From NCBI RefSeq assembly GCF_000455485.1, contig NZ_CBQR020000107.1, forward strand, positions 1-55,396: a stretch of DNA of 55,396 bases, written 5' to 3'. Source of the stretch: Gorillibacterium massiliense. GTDB taxonomy: Bacteria > Bacillota > Bacilli > Paenibacillales > NBRC-103111. The notes beneath the pieces are model-generated. The model was not told the DNA's origin. It did no database searches and saw only the letters and a list, made by a program, of their open reading frames with translations. The stretch's first letter is position 1; every line of letters begins with the position of its first letter. A program made the position numbers and the translations under genes. Positions 16,631-26,438 of this stretch are shown piece by piece.

Positions 16631-17725
16631 CTATCCCTCCCGTTTCAGCTCTTCGACGACAGCACGCACCTGATTGACCGACAGCTCGTTATTGATTTCC
16701 ACTTTGCCGATGGATAAAGGCAACACGAAGGACATCCGATTTTCACGGAATTTCTTGTCGTGCATCATCGCAGCCATAATCTGATCGGTATCCAAATGAG
16801 CAGGAATACGAACCGGCAGTCCAAACTTACGGAAGATCCGTTCCGTTACAGCTTCGATTTCAGGCGAACGGCCAAGTCCCACAGCCAATTTAGCGGAACC
16901 GACCATGCCGATGGAAATCGCTTCGCCATGGAGCAGCTCGTTATAGCCCGCTACCGCCTCGAGAGCGTGGCCGATGGTATGCCCTAAATTGAGGATGGCC
17001 CGCAAGCCGTTTTCCTTTTCGTCTTGGGAAACCACGATGGTTTTAACTTGAACCCCTGTAAAAAGGGCGTATTCCAAAGCAGCCGGGTTCAGGGCGAGCA
17101 GTTCCTGCACGTGATCCTCGCACCAATAGGCAAACTCCTCATCCCAAATGAGACCATGTTTAATGACTTCCGAGAAACCGGAGCGAACATCCCGATCCGG
17201 TAATGTTTGTAATAGCTCCGTGTCATAGAGAACGAACTCCGGTTGGTAAAAAGCGCCGATAACATTTTTTGCCAGCTTGTGATTGACGGCGACTTTCCCT
17301 CCGACACTGCTATCATGGGCTAGTATGGTCGTCGGTATCTGCACGAAGCGGATGCCCCGCATGTAGCTGGCTGCTGCGAAACCGGCCAAATCTCCGACGA
17401 CGCCTCCGCCTAAAGCGATAATGGCCGAACTGCGTTCAAGGCCCGCCTGTAAAGCAACGCCGACGATTTCTTCCAGCATCGTCAAGCTTTTCGAGCTTTC
17501 TCCTGACGGGATGATAAACGAAGATACCGCAAAGCCCCCGGCTTGCATTATCCCCATGACTCTTTCCAGATGATGCTTTGCAACATGATCGTCCGTAATA
17601 ATCAGATGCGGGGAGGATTGGCGTACTCCGTTTTCGGCCAGTTTTTCGGCAATTTCAGCGAGGATGCCGGACCCGATATAAATCGGGTATGACCGCTCTC
17701 CCAAGTCAACCTTTAATTCCTTCAT
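16631..17725 (-). CDS. aroB: 3-dehydroquinate synthase
   Basis: NAD-dependent enzyme of the shikimate pathway. The motifs GGGVVGDLAGFAAA, IPTTILAHDSSVGGKVAVN and the metal-binding NLGHTIGHALE are visible. The 364-residue length is standard. The ATG lies one base after the aroC stop. Confidence 0.97.
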   Translation of the reverse strand: MKELKVDLGERSYPIYIGSGILAEIAEKLAENGVRQSSPHLIITDDHVAKHHLERVMGIMQAGGFAVSSFIIPSGESSKSLTMLEEIVGVALQAGLERSSAIIALGGGVVGDLAGFAAASYMRGIRFVQIPTTILAHDSSVGGKVAVNHKLAKNVIGAFYQPEFVLYDTELLQTLPDRDVRSGFSEVIKHGLIWDEEFAYWCEDHVQELLALNPAALEYALFTGVQVKTIVVSQDEKENGLRAILNLGHTIGHALEAVAGYNELLHGEAISIGMVGSAKLAVGLGRSPEIEAVTERIFRKFGLPVRIPAHLDTDQIMAAMMHDKKFRENRMSFVLPLSIGKVEINNELSVNQVRAVVEELKREG

Positions 17726-17726
17726 C

Positions 17727-18890
17727 TCAATACCGCTCCAATTGGGCTTTGTAATTGGTAAGGTTTGCCCGGATTTCTTCGATCGAGTCTCCGCCGAACT
17801 TTTCCATAAAAGCTTGCGCTACTTCCCAGGCGATGACGTTTTCCATAATAACCGCCGCTGCGGGAACAGCACACGTATCCGATCGCTCCACCTGGGCGCT
17901 GAAGCTTTCCTTCGTGTCGATATCGACGCTTTTGAGCGGGGTATAGAGAGTGGAGATGGGTTTCATCACGCCGCGGACGACGATAGGCTCGCCGGTAGTC
18001 ATGCCGCCTTCGAAGCCTCCGGCCCGGTTGCTGGCCCGGTAAAAGCCTCGGCCGGCTTCATACAGAATCTCATCGTGCACTTGAGATCCTCTCCGCTCTC
18101 CGGCTTCAAAGCCGATGCCGAATTCCACCCCTTTAAATGCCTGGATGGACACAACCGCTTGAGCGATGCGGCCGTCCAGCTTGCGATCCCATTGCACGTG
18201 GCTGCCCAAACCGGTAGGCACGCCTTCCACGATCACTTCGACGATGCCGCCCAAGGTATCGCCCGCTTCTTTAGCCGCGTCGATGGCAGCGACCATTTTC
18301 GCCTCTGCCGCTTTATCCGTTACGCGCACCGGAGACTCTTCGGTCAAGCGAGCCAGTTCGTCTACCGGCAGGTCCTGGCGTTCCGCCTCAACATCGCCGA
18401 TCCGCAGCACCTGACAAGCGGTACGGATGCCGAACTCGGCCAACAACTCTTTGGCAATCGCGCCAACAGCGACGCGAATCGTCGTTTCTCTGGCGCTGGA
18501 GCGTTCAAGAATGTTGCGCAAGTCCTTTTGGTTGTATTTTAATCCGCCATTCAAATCCGCATGGCCCGGCCGGGGACGCTGGATCCGTCTGCGGCCTTCG
18601 TCCTCTTCTTCTGCCGGCTCGGCGCCCATAATCCGGGTCCAGTGCTTCCAGTCGTTGTTTTCCACGACCAAGGCAACCGGCGCTCCGGTGGTTTGGCCGT
18701 GACGTATGCCACCCTTGAATTGAACGGTATCCTTCTCGATCTGCATACGCAGTCCCCGACCGTAACCCTTTTGCCTACGACCCAATTGTTCATTCACCGC
18801 ATCCAGGGAAACCGGCAAATTGCTAGGTAATCCCTCCACGATAGCTGTCAATTGCGGTCCGTGGGTTTCTCCCGCTGTCAAATATCTCAT
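17727..18890 (-). CDS. aroC: Chorismate synthase
   Basis: FMN-dependent final enzyme of the shikimate pathway (named aroF in B. subtilis). Typical motifs are the start [34 protein letters not shown] and [11 protein letters not shown]. The ATG at 18890 follows GGGGGAG; an upstream ATG at 18914 is in frame but lacks the site. First gene of the aro unit with its own promoter. Its product feeds TrpE, AroH and MqnA encoded nearby. Confidence 0.97.
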   Translation of the reverse strand: MRYLTAGETHGPQLTAIVEGLPSNLPVSLDAVNEQLGRRQKGYGRGLRMQIEKDTVQFKGGIRHGQTTGAPVALVVENNDWKHWTRIMGAEPAEEEDEGRRRIQRPRPGHADLNGGLKYNQKDLRNILERSSARETTIRVAVGAIAKELLAEFGIRTACQVLRIGDVEAERQDLPVDELARLTEESPVRVTDKAAEAKMVAAIDAAKEAGDTLGGIVEVIVEGVPTGLGSHVQWDRKLDGRIAQAVVSIQAFKGVEFGIGFEAGERRGSQVHDEILYEAGRGFYRASNRAGGFEGGMTTGEPIVVRGVMKPISTLYTPLKSVDIDTKESFSAQVERSDTCAVPAAAVIMENVIAWEVAQAFMEKFGGDSIEEIRANLTNYKAQLERY

Positions 18891-18963
18891 TCGATCTCCC
18901 CCGCCTGTTTTCATTCTTTCTTATATGCGTACCTTTTCGCGCTTTAGCGCTTTTGTGCGTTAA

Positions 18964-18992
18964 TTATAATATAGCCCTCATGCTTTGACAAG
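18964..18992 (-). promoter_or_regulatory. Strong sigma-A promoter for aroC-aroB-aroH
   Basis: On the minus strand TTGTCA (18987-18992) is separated by 17 bases from a perfect TATAAT (18964-18969). It lies just past the cheR terminator. Confidence 0.8.
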
Positions 18993-19022
18993 ATAGACTC
19001 GTCAGTTCACTTACCTTAGCAC

Positions 19023-19056
19023 AAAACCGCTGAATCGTAACGAAACAGCGGTTTTT
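19023..19056. terminator. Hairpin terminator between cheR and aroC
   Basis: Ten-base arms AAAACCGCTG and CAGCGGTTTT around a 13-base loop, with A/T runs on both sides. It probably ends the hep-men-ndk-cheR transcript on the minus strand. Confidence 0.75.
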
Positions 19057-19159
19057 CCGACTACATCAGAATTTGTAAGTTTGCCACTATAAATACCCTG
19101 ATTCCGCAACAGTAAACGCCGCTCGTCCCCTTCGGACGGCGAAGCCGTTTATCCTTGTT

Positions 19160-19942
19160 TTATAGCTTGCGGTAAAAAAAGGTATCCGCCAACTCCATCC
19201 CGTACCGGTTCGGCGAAAAGATCTGCTCCGTGCTGCCCACGAAGAGGATTCCTCCCGGCCTGAGCGCCGCGGAAAATTTTTGATACAGCTCATGCTTGGC
19301 TTCTTCCGTAAAATAGATCATAACATTGCGGCAAACAATCAGGTCGAAATTGTTCTCAAACCGGTCCGTCAACAGATTTTGCTTTTGAAAACGAACGTAT
19401 CGCTTCAATTCCGGGTTTACCCGAAAAACTTCTCCCTCTTTGATGAAGTTTTTCTCCAGCTGCACCGGCGGCACATCCCGGATGGAACGGTCCAGATATA
19501 CCCCTTGCTGCGCCTTCTCCAGCACGCCTTCGTCCAAATCCGTGGCCAGCAAAGAGGCGTCCCTCAAAAGCCCGTGCCCTTGAAGGATCATCGCCAATGT
19601 ATAGGGTTCTTCACCAGTGGAGCATGCTGCACTCCAGACCCGCAAACGGCGGTTAACGGCTGTAAGCTGCGGCAAAATCCGCTCCTCCAGCACCTGCCAG
19701 CGATTGGGATTGCGCCAAAACTCGGAAACGTTGATGGTCATCCGGTCCAAAAACTCATACAGCAGCTGCTTGTCTTTTACGATAGCCTCGAAATAGGCGT
19801 CAAAGGATGAAAACCCTTTTTTGATCCGCAAAGTAGTTAAGCGGCGCTTCATTTGCGCTTCCTTATACTGGCTTAAGTCAATGGTGGTGTAGCTTTTGAT
19901 CTTCCCCACAAAGCGATTGAATTCCTGGTCCTGACTCTCCAC
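19160..19942 (-). CDS. cheR: Chemotaxis protein methyltransferase
   Basis: SAM-dependent methyltransferase that methylates chemoreceptor glutamates. It has the N-terminal CheR helical domain (MKRRLTTLRIKKG), the SAM-binding stretch VWSAACSTGEEPYTLAM, and DLIVCRNVMIYF. Length 260 is normal. GTG start at 19942. Its place between ndk and aroC is the B. subtilis order. Confidence 0.95.
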   Translation of the reverse strand: MESQDQEFNRFVGKIKSYTTIDLSQYKEAQMKRRLTTLRIKKGFSSFDAYFEAIVKDKQLLYEFLDRMTINVSEFWRNPNRWQVLEERILPQLTAVNRRLRVWSAACSTGEEPYTLAMILQGHGLLRDASLLATDLDEGVLEKAQQGVYLDRSIRDVPPVQLEKNFIKEGEVFRVNPELKRYVRFQKQNLLTDRFENNFDLIVCRNVMIYFTEEAKHELYQKFSAALRPGGILFVGSTEQIFSPNRYGMELADTFFYRKL

Positions 19943-19997
19943 GTTGGATAATCCCGTCCTTTATCCGCACATATAGATCGTTACTTTGCCCCAAAGT

Positions 19998-20441
19998 TTA
20001 GATCCATGGGGCGATAGCTTTTTCATAATCCAACAGCTCATCCGGTTTGAAAAAGAGAGCGATTTCCCTCTCCGCGCTGGCAGGAGAATCCGAACCATGA
20101 ATGAGATTGAAGGATGTATGCAGGGCATAATCGCCCCGAATGGTTCCTGGCAATGCATCCTCTGGCTTGGTCTTGCCCATCATCATGCGAGAAAGAGCGA
20201 TGACGTCGTCACCTTGCCACACCATGGCCAACACCGGACCTGATGTGATGAAGCGGACCAATCCGTCAAAAAACGATTTGCCTTGATGCTCCGCATAATG
20301 CCGGCTCGCCAGATCTTCGCTGATGAGCATGAGCTTGCAGCCTACAAGCTGCAGACCCTTCCTCTCGAAACGACGGACAATCTCGCCGATCAATCCGCGC
20401 TGCACGCCGTCTGGCTTGACCATCAAAAAGCTTCTCTCCAT
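19998..20441 (-). CDS. ndk: Nucleoside diphosphate kinase
   Basis: Transfers the gamma phosphate between nucleotides through a phosphohistidine. The active-site end [16 protein letters not shown], the start [16 protein letters not shown] and the 147-residue length match the family. ATG at 20441 has AGGAG eight bases upstream. Confidence 0.97.
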   Translation of the reverse strand: MERSFLMVKPDGVQRGLIGEIVRRFERKGLQLVGCKLMLISEDLASRHYAEHQGKSFFDGLVRFITSGPVLAMVWQGDDVIALSRMMMGKTKPEDALPGTIRGDYALHTSFNLIHGSDSPASAEREIALFFKPDELLDYEKAIAPWI

Positions 20442-20512
20442 CACTCGTTCTCCTTTGCTTGTGGAATGAAGTCCATCTACACATGCGCCGGTTTAACGCG
20501 GCGGTAATGTGA

Positions 20513-21487
20513 CTAATAGGAGCGTTCGCCGACAAAATGGGCGATACCGATCAAATCTTCTTTTGCTCTGATGTTCGGAAGCTTCTCAAGTGCATGAATC
20601 GCTTTTTCCTTGTACCGAATGGCAATATCCTCCGCTTGCTGCAGTCCGGCGCTGCCCCGCACGATCTTCAGAAAATGCGATACATCCGTCTGACCATCCA
20701 CTTCACGGATTCGCTCCAGCTCTTGAAGCAAAGGATCCCGAAGCTCAGACTCCCTCATTGCCAGCAGAACAGGCAAAGTAATGTTGCCTTGGCGAATGTC
20801 GTTGCCAGGCGGTTTGCCGATCTGTTTCTCCGTGCCGCAAAGGTCAAGAAGATCATCGCGGATTTGGAAAGTCATCCCCACATTGTACCCGTATGTATAT
20901 AAGCTTTTGGAGACGTCTTTTGGCGCACCTGCAGCAATGGCACCCAACTGACAGCTGATGCCGATCAGGAGTGCGGTCTTGCGCTTGATTCGGAGCAGAT
21001 AATCCCGCATCGTTTGCCCGCTGTTGAAAAAGTGGCGGATCTGCTCCATCTCGCCGATATTCATTTCCACAATTGCGCTGGACATGATCTGGTGAATTTC
21101 CGGCTGCGGAAGACGAGTCACCATCTCCAACGCTTTTGCAAAGATATAATCTCCCGTGTACATGGCAATCCGGTTGTCCCACTTGGAGTTCACCGTTAGT
21201 TGGCCGCGGCGCTTGTCGGAATCGTCGATCACATCGTCATGTACGAGGGAAGCCATATGAATCAATTCCATCGATACGGCTACGTTTTTCAGCTTTTCCA
21301 GGTCGTATTCGCCATATTGTCCGGCCAGCAGCACGAAGATCGGTCGAATCCGCTTGCCTCCTGCTTTCAGCAAATGCATAGACGTATCCCGCAAAAGCTG
21401 ATGATCGGAACGGACGCTTCTTTCCAGCTCCTGTTCGATGTACCCCATATCACTCTTTAATCTGGCGTAAATATCTAGTAAATTCAT
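20513..21487 (-). CDS. hepT: Heptaprenyl diphosphate synthase component II
   Basis: Catalytic subunit of the trans-prenyltransferase that makes the menaquinone side chain. The two Asp-rich motifs are HDDVIDDS and IRDDLLD, with GGKRIRP near the N-terminus. The ATG at 21487 (MNLLDIYARL) follows AGGTG, which overlaps the mqnA stop; the longer open frame is not used. Partner of hepS in the same operon. Confidence 0.95.
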   Translation of the reverse strand: MNLLDIYARLKSDMGYIEQELERSVRSDHQLLRDTSMHLLKAGGKRIRPIFVLLAGQYGEYDLEKLKNVAVSMELIHMASLVHDDVIDDSDKRRGQLTVNSKWDNRIAMYTGDYIFAKALEMVTRLPQPEIHQIMSSAIVEMNIGEMEQIRHFFNSGQTMRDYLLRIKRKTALLIGISCQLGAIAAGAPKDVSKSLYTYGYNVGMTFQIRDDLLDLCGTEKQIGKPPGNDIRQGNITLPVLLAMRESELRDPLLQELERIREVDGQTDVSHFLKIVRGSAGLQQAEDIAIRYKEKAIHALEKLPNIRAKEDLIGIAHFVGERSY

Positions 21488-21491
21488 CATT

Positions 21492-22340
21492 TCACCTGTA
21501 GGACGGAATGTCTTGCCACAAATCGATGGTAACGGGACGGTCCAAGAGACCCAATTCGAAAGCATAATCATAGTACAACTGCAGGCCGCTCCATTGCTCG
21601 GGACCAAAATCGTATGTGAGTTGACCGAAGTATCGTCTCCAATATTCCTCGGTTCCACCGATAGTCGCCATTGCCTCCACAACTAGTGGAGTCGGATCGG
21701 CAAGTCCCCGGGCTTTGCTGTCCCGGAAAGCGTGGTACACCTCGGACACCAGCTCCGGATAGCGCTCAACCGTATCCCGGCGAACCGCCCAAACCGCAAA
21801 GCTCATCCAACGGCCGGTTTTCTCGTTCCACAGCTCACCCAAATCGGTCACCGTATAGCCGCTTTCTTCCCAATCGGACCGAATGGCGTCATCCCCGATA
21901 AGCAGGGCGGCGTCTTCATCCTCCCGCATGTTGCTCAGGCTGGGAGCGTCGTACCGATACTGCGGATTGCCATCGAAGAACTTACTGAGCAGGATTTTCA
22001 ACAAGTTCACGGAAGAAGCTGAGGTCGTCGGCAGCATGATTTTGCCGTGGGCAACCTCCGATAGCGGCTTTTTATGAAAGAGCAAAATGGAGTTTACCTT
22101 CCCCCAGGCACTGACCGACAGATCGGGAAACAGCACCAGCTGCTCGGAGTTTTCGCCGTAAGCGAAGGATGAAATGGCACCCATATCCACAGCGCCTGCG
22201 GCAATGGCTTTATTCAGCCCCGTTGGAACCTGTTTGATCAGTTCTACTTTTTCGCCGAACCGATCCACTGGAAAGTAATAATAGATAGGCCACACGTTGG
22301 TAAAATCAATGCGGCCGATACGAATCAATGGTTTATTCAT
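21492..22340 (-). CDS. mqnA: Chorismate dehydratase MqnA (futalosine pathway)
   Basis: MqnA/MqnD-family protein, probably making 3-enolpyruvylbenzoate from chorismate as the first step of the futalosine menaquinone route. The start IRIGRIDFTNVWPIYYYF, then QVPTGLNKAIAAGAVDMG and ISSFAYGEN, is typical of MqnA, with a two-lobed periplasmic-binding-like fold. GGGGAG precedes tandem ATGs at 22343 and 22340. It overlaps ubiX by eight bases. Confidence 0.88.
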   Translation of the reverse strand: MNKPLIRIGRIDFTNVWPIYYYFPVDRFGEKVELIKQVPTGLNKAIAAGAVDMGAISSFAYGENSEQLVLFPDLSVSAWGKVNSILLFHKKPLSEVAHGKIMLPTTSASSVNLLKILLSKFFDGNPQYRYDAPSLSNMREDEDAALLIGDDAIRSDWEESGYTVTDLGELWNEKTGRWMSFAVWAVRRDTVERYPELVSEVYHAFRDSKARGLADPTPLVVEAMATIGGTEEYWRRYFGQLTYDFGPEQWSGLQLYYDYAFELGLLDRPVTIDLWQDIPSYR

Positions 22341-22932
22341 CATGCTCTCCCCATCTAGCATATAGATTATGCTCTAAACCCATGGAATCCAAGACGCGTC
22401 CTACCATATAATCGATCATCTCGTCCAGCGTCTGCGGCAGCTGATAGAAAGCAGGCATCGCCGGAATGATACGGGCGCCAAGCCTGGTCAGCGTCAGCAT
22501 ATTTTCAAGATGTACGGCATGCAGCGGCGTTTCCCGGGGAACCACCAGCAGCTTACGGCCTTCCTTTAGCATCACATCCGCAGCCCGTTCAAGCAGGTTG
22601 CCCGATGAACCATGAGCAAGTCCTGACAAGGTGCCCATGGAGCATGGGATGATCACCATCCCCTCCGTGCGAAAAGAGCCGCTGGCTATGCTTGCGCCAA
22701 TATCCTGAATCGGATGATAGATCAATTGCCCGGTTTCCGCCGGAAAATGCTCCGCCAGCGCCTCTTTGCGTCCGGTTACCTGCCAATTCAACTCATCGTG
22801 CAATACGCGCCAACCGGCTTCCGTCACCACAAGATGCACCGTCAACCCCTGCGCTAGCAAAAAGCGGCATAGCCGCACGCCATAAACGACGCCGCTGGCC
22901 CCCGTAATCCCGACTACCCATGGACGATTCAT
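22333..22932 (-). CDS. ubiX: UbiX-family flavin prenyltransferase
   Basis: Makes prenylated FMN, the cofactor of UbiD-type decarboxylases. The flavin motif GITGASGVVYGVRLCRFLL opens the protein, and IPCSMGTLSGLAHGSS and RETPLHAVHLENML are characteristic. The 199-residue length is normal. In futalosine-pathway organisms it supports the decarboxylation of the naphthoate intermediate; no ubiD partner is in the window. Confidence 0.93.
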   Translation of the reverse strand: MNRPWVVGITGASGVVYGVRLCRFLLAQGLTVHLVVTEAGWRVLHDELNWQVTGRKEALAEHFPAETGQLIYHPIQDIGASIASGSFRTEGMVIIPCSMGTLSGLAHGSSGNLLERAADVMLKEGRKLLVVPRETPLHAVHLENMLTLTRLGARIIPAMPAFYQLPQTLDEMIDYMVGRVLDSMGLEHNLYARWGEHDE

Positions 22933-23801
22933 AACAGCTTCACCGCCAGATCAACGAAACAAGCGACAAACACCAGAATGCTGAGCGCTGCGTTCATGGT
23001 AAAGAAAGCCGTATTCACCCGCACCATGTCGTTCGGGTTGACGATCCAGTGCTCATAAAACAAGATCACGTATGAAATAATGATGCCTGCAAAATACCAC
23101 CAACCGAGATCAGTCAGGAAGAATAAGCTGGTTAAGCCTACGGCCGTCAGAAAATGCAGCACTTTAGCGACGATTAATGCATTTGCAATGCCAAATCGGG
23201 ACGGAATGGAGTACAAGCCGTCTTCGCGGTCATATTTCACATCCTGGCAGGCATAGATAATATCGAAACCCGCCGTCCAAAGAGCGATGGAGAAGTAGAA
23301 GATCATCGCCGTCCAGTTGCAGTGGTTCGTTACCGCCACCCAGCCGCCCAGTGGAGCCAAAGCGATGGTCAAACCGAGCACAATGTGGCAAAGCCAGGTG
23401 AATCTTTTCGTGTAGGAATAGAAGGTAAGGCAAAAAACTGCGATTGGGAGCAGCTTCATCGCCAAAGCGCTGAGTTCGGCTGTCGCCCAGAAGAACACCA
23501 CGAAAGATACGATGATGAAGATGACAACCTCTGCCACCGACAACTTCCCAGCGGGTATAGCCCGCCCGGCGGTGCGGGGATTCTTTTTATCGATATAGCG
23601 GTCAAGCAGCCGGTTCAGACCGAAAGCCGCACTGCGGGCTCCGACCATCGCCAAGGTAACCCACAGGATTTGCATCCAGGTAGGAAAGCGGCCATTTACT
23701 TCTGCCGATCCCAATATGGCTCCCATATAAGCAAATGGCAGAGCGAACAGTGTATGTTCAATTTTGATCATATCCAAAAAAACTTTGATTTTGTGAAACA
23801 C
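22929..23801 (-). CDS. mqnP: UbiA-family prenyltransferase (probable MqnP)
   Basis: Membrane prenyltransferase of 290 residues with about eight hydrophobic helices. The two Asp-rich metal sites are seen in NRLLDRYIDKKNPRT and DIIYACQDVKYDREDG. Annotated elsewhere as 4-hydroxybenzoate polyprenyltransferase, but its place between menG and ubiX/mqnA suggests it prenylates the 6-naphthoate intermediate of the futalosine pathway. GTG start at 23801 after GGGGGAA. Confidence 0.85.
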   Translation of the reverse strand: MFHKIKVFLDMIKIEHTLFALPFAYMGAILGSAEVNGRFPTWMQILWVTLAMVGARSAAFGLNRLLDRYIDKKNPRTAGRAIPAGKLSVAEVVIFIIVSFVVFFWATAELSALAMKLLPIAVFCLTFYSYTKRFTWLCHIVLGLTIALAPLGGWVAVTNHCNWTAMIFYFSIALWTAGFDIIYACQDVKYDREDGLYSIPSRFGIANALIVAKVLHFLTAVGLTSLFFLTDLGWWYFAGIIISYVILFYEHWIVNPNDMVRVNTAFFTMNAALSILVFVACFVDLAVKLL

Positions 23802-23818
23802 GATCGTTCCCCCAACGC

Positions 23819-24526
23819 TTATTTTTCTTTTTTAATGCCGATATGCAGCGCCGCGATTCCTCCGGTGAGGGGGTAAGCCTCGACTTGGACGAGTCCTGTC
23901 TGCCTGAAAATATCGGCCAACTGCTTATGGTCGGGGAAGCTGACAAGGGAATCCGGCAGCCACTTGTACTGTTCGTAACGTTTTGCGATCAATTTGCCGA
24001 GGTTTGGCAGTACTTTACGGAAATAGAAATAATAAATCCCTTTAAACGGTTGCCAGGTCGGCTTGGATAATTCCAAGCATAGCACCTTGCCGCCAGGCTT
24101 GATAACACGCTGCATTTCTTTCAGCACTTGTACCAAATCGGGCACATTGCGCAAACCAAACCCGATGGTAGCATAATCGAAGCTGTTGTCTTCAAAAGGA
24201 AGCTCCATGGCATTGCCCTGTACCAGCTCAATGCGGTCATCCAGATGGGCTTGGGCCACTTTCGCTCTGCCGATCTCCAGCATGTTGGCGCTGAAATCGA
24301 GGCCTACAATACGGCCTGAGCCGCTTGCTTGAGCTAAGCTGATGGTCCAGTCGCAAGTACCGCAGCACAAGTCCAGCGCTGCGCTGCCAGGAGTGGCGGC
24401 AAGCTTTTTCATCGTAAACTTTCGCCATGCTTTATGCCGGTTGAAGCTAAGAATGTTATTCATGAGATCATATTTCGGCGCTATGCTTTCAAACACCGAA
24501 TGGACAAATTGTTCCTTGGATTTCAT
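23819..24526 (-). CDS. menG: Demethylmenaquinone methyltransferase
   Basis: SAM-dependent C-methyltransferase for the last step of menaquinone synthesis (MenG/UbiE). Motifs ALDLCCGTCDWT, GLDFSANML and YATIGFGLRNVPD are visible. The 235-residue length fits. Second gene of the hep operon, as in B. subtilis. Confidence 0.95.
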   Translation of the reverse strand: MKSKEQFVHSVFESIAPKYDLMNNILSFNRHKAWRKFTMKKLAATPGSAALDLCCGTCDWTISLAQASGSGRIVGLDFSANMLEIGRAKVAQAHLDDRIELVQGNAMELPFEDNSFDYATIGFGLRNVPDLVQVLKEMQRVIKPGGKVLCLELSKPTWQPFKGIYYFYFRKVLPNLGKLIAKRYEQYKWLPDSLVSFPDHKQLADIFRQTGLVQVEAYPLTGGIAALHIGIKKEK

Positions 24527-24541
24527 CAGCTTTCGGTCACC

Positions 24542-25405
24542 TCAAAATTCTTCCTGCACCTTGGGATGTTTTAAGACACGGGTCAGCAGCTCGCTAATGG
24601 GCTGTAGATCCTTGGACAAACGGTCGGAATGAAACTGGCGGATTTTTTGGGCCAAGAGATCCACTTGGGTATCGAGCAGCTGCATAAGCTGGCTTTTCAC
24701 ATTATATTTGAGCAGCAGCGTTCGAATTTTGCCTGTGTCTGATTCCATGGATTGAAGCTGTTTTTTTTCCTCCTTGCTGGCGGATTGCAGGATATGCCAA
24801 TACCCCCAACTGCCTTTGAAGCTTTCCAAGACGCCGGTGCGATTGATTTCGTCGGCTAGCACCTCACAGCTCGTCACAATTTGCAGTACTTCCGGCCACA
24901 GCCGCCGGGAAATTCCGGTCATCCAAGTTTGAAAGCTCAGAAAGAGCTGGGATTTGATGGTGACCATACGGCGGATATGCTCTTCAGCGGTGAGCTTGAC
25001 CTGCTTCGCCAAGGAATAATAATTCATCTTTTGACAGTTAACTTCGCAAATGGAAGCAGCCAAATGACGAATCATCTCGATTTCACCGGCTTCCGCCAAC
25101 AGGTGATAATAATGGGAACTAAAATAATCCCCGGCTAATACTTTAAGCTGGCGCGCCCGAGACGACGGCTTGTCCTTCAATTGGTTTGTAACGGGAACAA
25201 GATCATGGGTATCGAGGCCGAGCTGAACCAGAGAAGTTACAAGAGCGTATAGCTCGCTGTTCTTCTCTGTTTCCGGTTCACGATTAAGAAATGTAAAAAG
25301 CAGACGGGTACGGAATTCCGGGAAATCCGGGAGATCCGTATGGATACGGATCATATCGTGTTCCGTGAACCGTGCAGCCAGTTCTTTCATATGAGAAATG
25401 GTCAT
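24542..25405 (-). CDS. hepS: Heptaprenyl diphosphate synthase component I
   Basis: Non-catalytic subunit that sets product length together with HepT. It is a helix-rich 287-residue protein without Asp-rich motifs. The family is poorly conserved, so the call leans on position directly before menG and on the general HEPPP_synt_1 look (LAGDYFSSHYYHLLAEAG is the best-conserved block). GGAGG precedes the ATG. Confidence 0.88.
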   Translation of the reverse strand: MTISHMKELAARFTEHDMIRIHTDLPDFPEFRTRLLFTFLNREPETEKNSELYALVTSLVQLGLDTHDLVPVTNQLKDKPSSRARQLKVLAGDYFSSHYYHLLAEAGEIEMIRHLAASICEVNCQKMNYYSLAKQVKLTAEEHIRRMVTIKSQLFLSFQTWMTGISRRLWPEVLQIVTSCEVLADEINRTGVLESFKGSWGYWHILQSASKEEKKQLQSMESDTGKIRTLLLKYNVKSQLMQLLDTQVDLLAQKIRQFHSDRLSKDLQPISELLTRVLKHPKVQEEF

Positions 25406-25473
25406 CCTGGGCCTCCGAGATCATCACTCGTACACCTTGCGTGCACAAGAGTCATTCTTACTTCTGACACATT

Positions 25474-25482
25474 ATTATAGCA
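25474..25482 (-). promoter_or_regulatory. Extended -10 promoter for the hepS operon
   Basis: On the minus strand TGCTATAAT combines a perfect -10 with an upstream TGN. No good -35 is seen. It lies about 70 bases before hepS. Confidence 0.5.
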
Positions 25483-25518
25483 TAACCCTCCGCCGCACGC
25501 ACTTTTGCCGACACCCCG

Positions 25519-26049
25519 TTATGTGCGCTTGTCTTTTGTAATCATTTCCAGTCCTTTACGCGTAAATGAAAGCCGGCAGCGTTTTTCCAGCATCGCACGC
25601 AAAGTGTCCGTATCCTTTGGCAGTTTGCGCAAATTCCCCGCTTCCCCGCGGCGGGTATTCAGCGAAACGAGCAGCTGCTCCGACCCTTGCTCCCATGAGT
25701 CGGCTCCGTAAACTCGCGCCTGAATTTCATCGATATTCGTCGTGCCTTCGACCGAGAACTGCGCTAGTTTGGAAAGATCCTGCAGCACGTCCTTCTCGTC
25801 TTGTCCGGGTTGCATGATGTAATCGACGGCTAGCACAGGCGAATTCCAACTAGCTCGTCGGATTTCCATTTTCTTCGGCAGGTCGACCAGCAGATCCACC
25901 AAATTGGAATCCGTCAACTTCTCTTTCAAACCGTACCCTGCTGCTTCAATACTCCCTCCGCGCTCTTCTGCAGTTGGGAGAATCGACAATGATGCCGCGA
26001 TGGCAACCGACAGCAAGGTGGCGACGGCAAACCGTTCTCTCCAGCGCAT
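25519..26049 (-). CDS. Hypothetical secreted or membrane-anchored protein
   Basis: Protein of 176 residues with an N-terminal hydrophobic segment (FAVATLLSVAIAASLSIL) after MRWRER, consistent with a signal peptide or anchor. The remainder is soluble and mixed alpha/beta with no recognised motif. GGAGG precedes the ATG. It lies between mtrB and hepS. Function unknown. Confidence 0.75.
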   Translation of the reverse strand: MRWRERFAVATLLSVAIAASLSILPTAEERGGSIEAAGYGLKEKLTDSNLVDLLVDLPKKMEIRRASWNSPVLAVDYIMQPGQDEKDVLQDLSKLAQFSVEGTTNIDEIQARVYGADSWEQGSEQLLVSLNTRRGEAGNLRKLPKDTDTLRAMLEKRCRLSFTRKGLEMITKDKRT

Positions 26050-26159
26050 CCGAACCCGCCTCCCGGAAACAACTCTATATTTTCAAGTATAAGCCCACAA
26101 GCCGCACAACATTCCTGTCAAACGGTTATCTTCCGCGAGACATCTCAGGTTAGGCACAC

Positions 26160-26199
26160 AAAAAAACCGCACCTCGCAGCGACTGCTGCCGTACGGTTT
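26160..26199 (-). terminator. Terminator after mtrB
   Basis: Outer arms AAACCG/CGGTTT and inner GCAGC/GCTGC pair on the minus strand and are followed by seven T residues. Confidence 0.85.
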
Positions 26200-26216
26200 C
26201 ATTTCCTTCATCATTT

Positions 26217-26438
26217 CTATTCGTCCGTCTCCACTTTTCCATGCTTGGTCAGGACAGTGGCTTTACCGCGAACCTTAACGGCGGAGGTGTGATCGGTAAA
26301 CTGGGCGATCAGCACTTCTCCCTTATCCAGCTTCTCCGTATGGTGAAATTTAGTGTCCTGGCCTCGGGTCAGGCCAATGACATGCACGCCGTTTTCCTTG
26401 GCTTTGACTACGAAATAATCATAATCTTTCTCTTCCAT
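26217..26438 (-). CDS. mtrB: Trp RNA-binding attenuation protein (TRAP)
   Basis: Eleven-subunit ring protein that binds tryptophan and then wraps GAG/UAG-repeat RNA to favour termination in the trp leader. The 73-residue sequence is very close to B. subtilis Mtr[29 protein letters not shown] and SAVKVRG, which hold the known RNA-contacting Lys and Arg residues and the tryptophan pocket. GGAGG precedes the ATG. The target array lies 10 kb away at 16120-16184. No folE (mtrA) is adjacent, unlike in B. subtilis. Confidence 0.97.
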   Translation of the reverse strand: MEEKDYDYFVVKAKENGVHVIGLTRGQDTKFHHTEKLDKGEVLIAQFTDHTSAVKVRGKATVLTKHGKVETDE

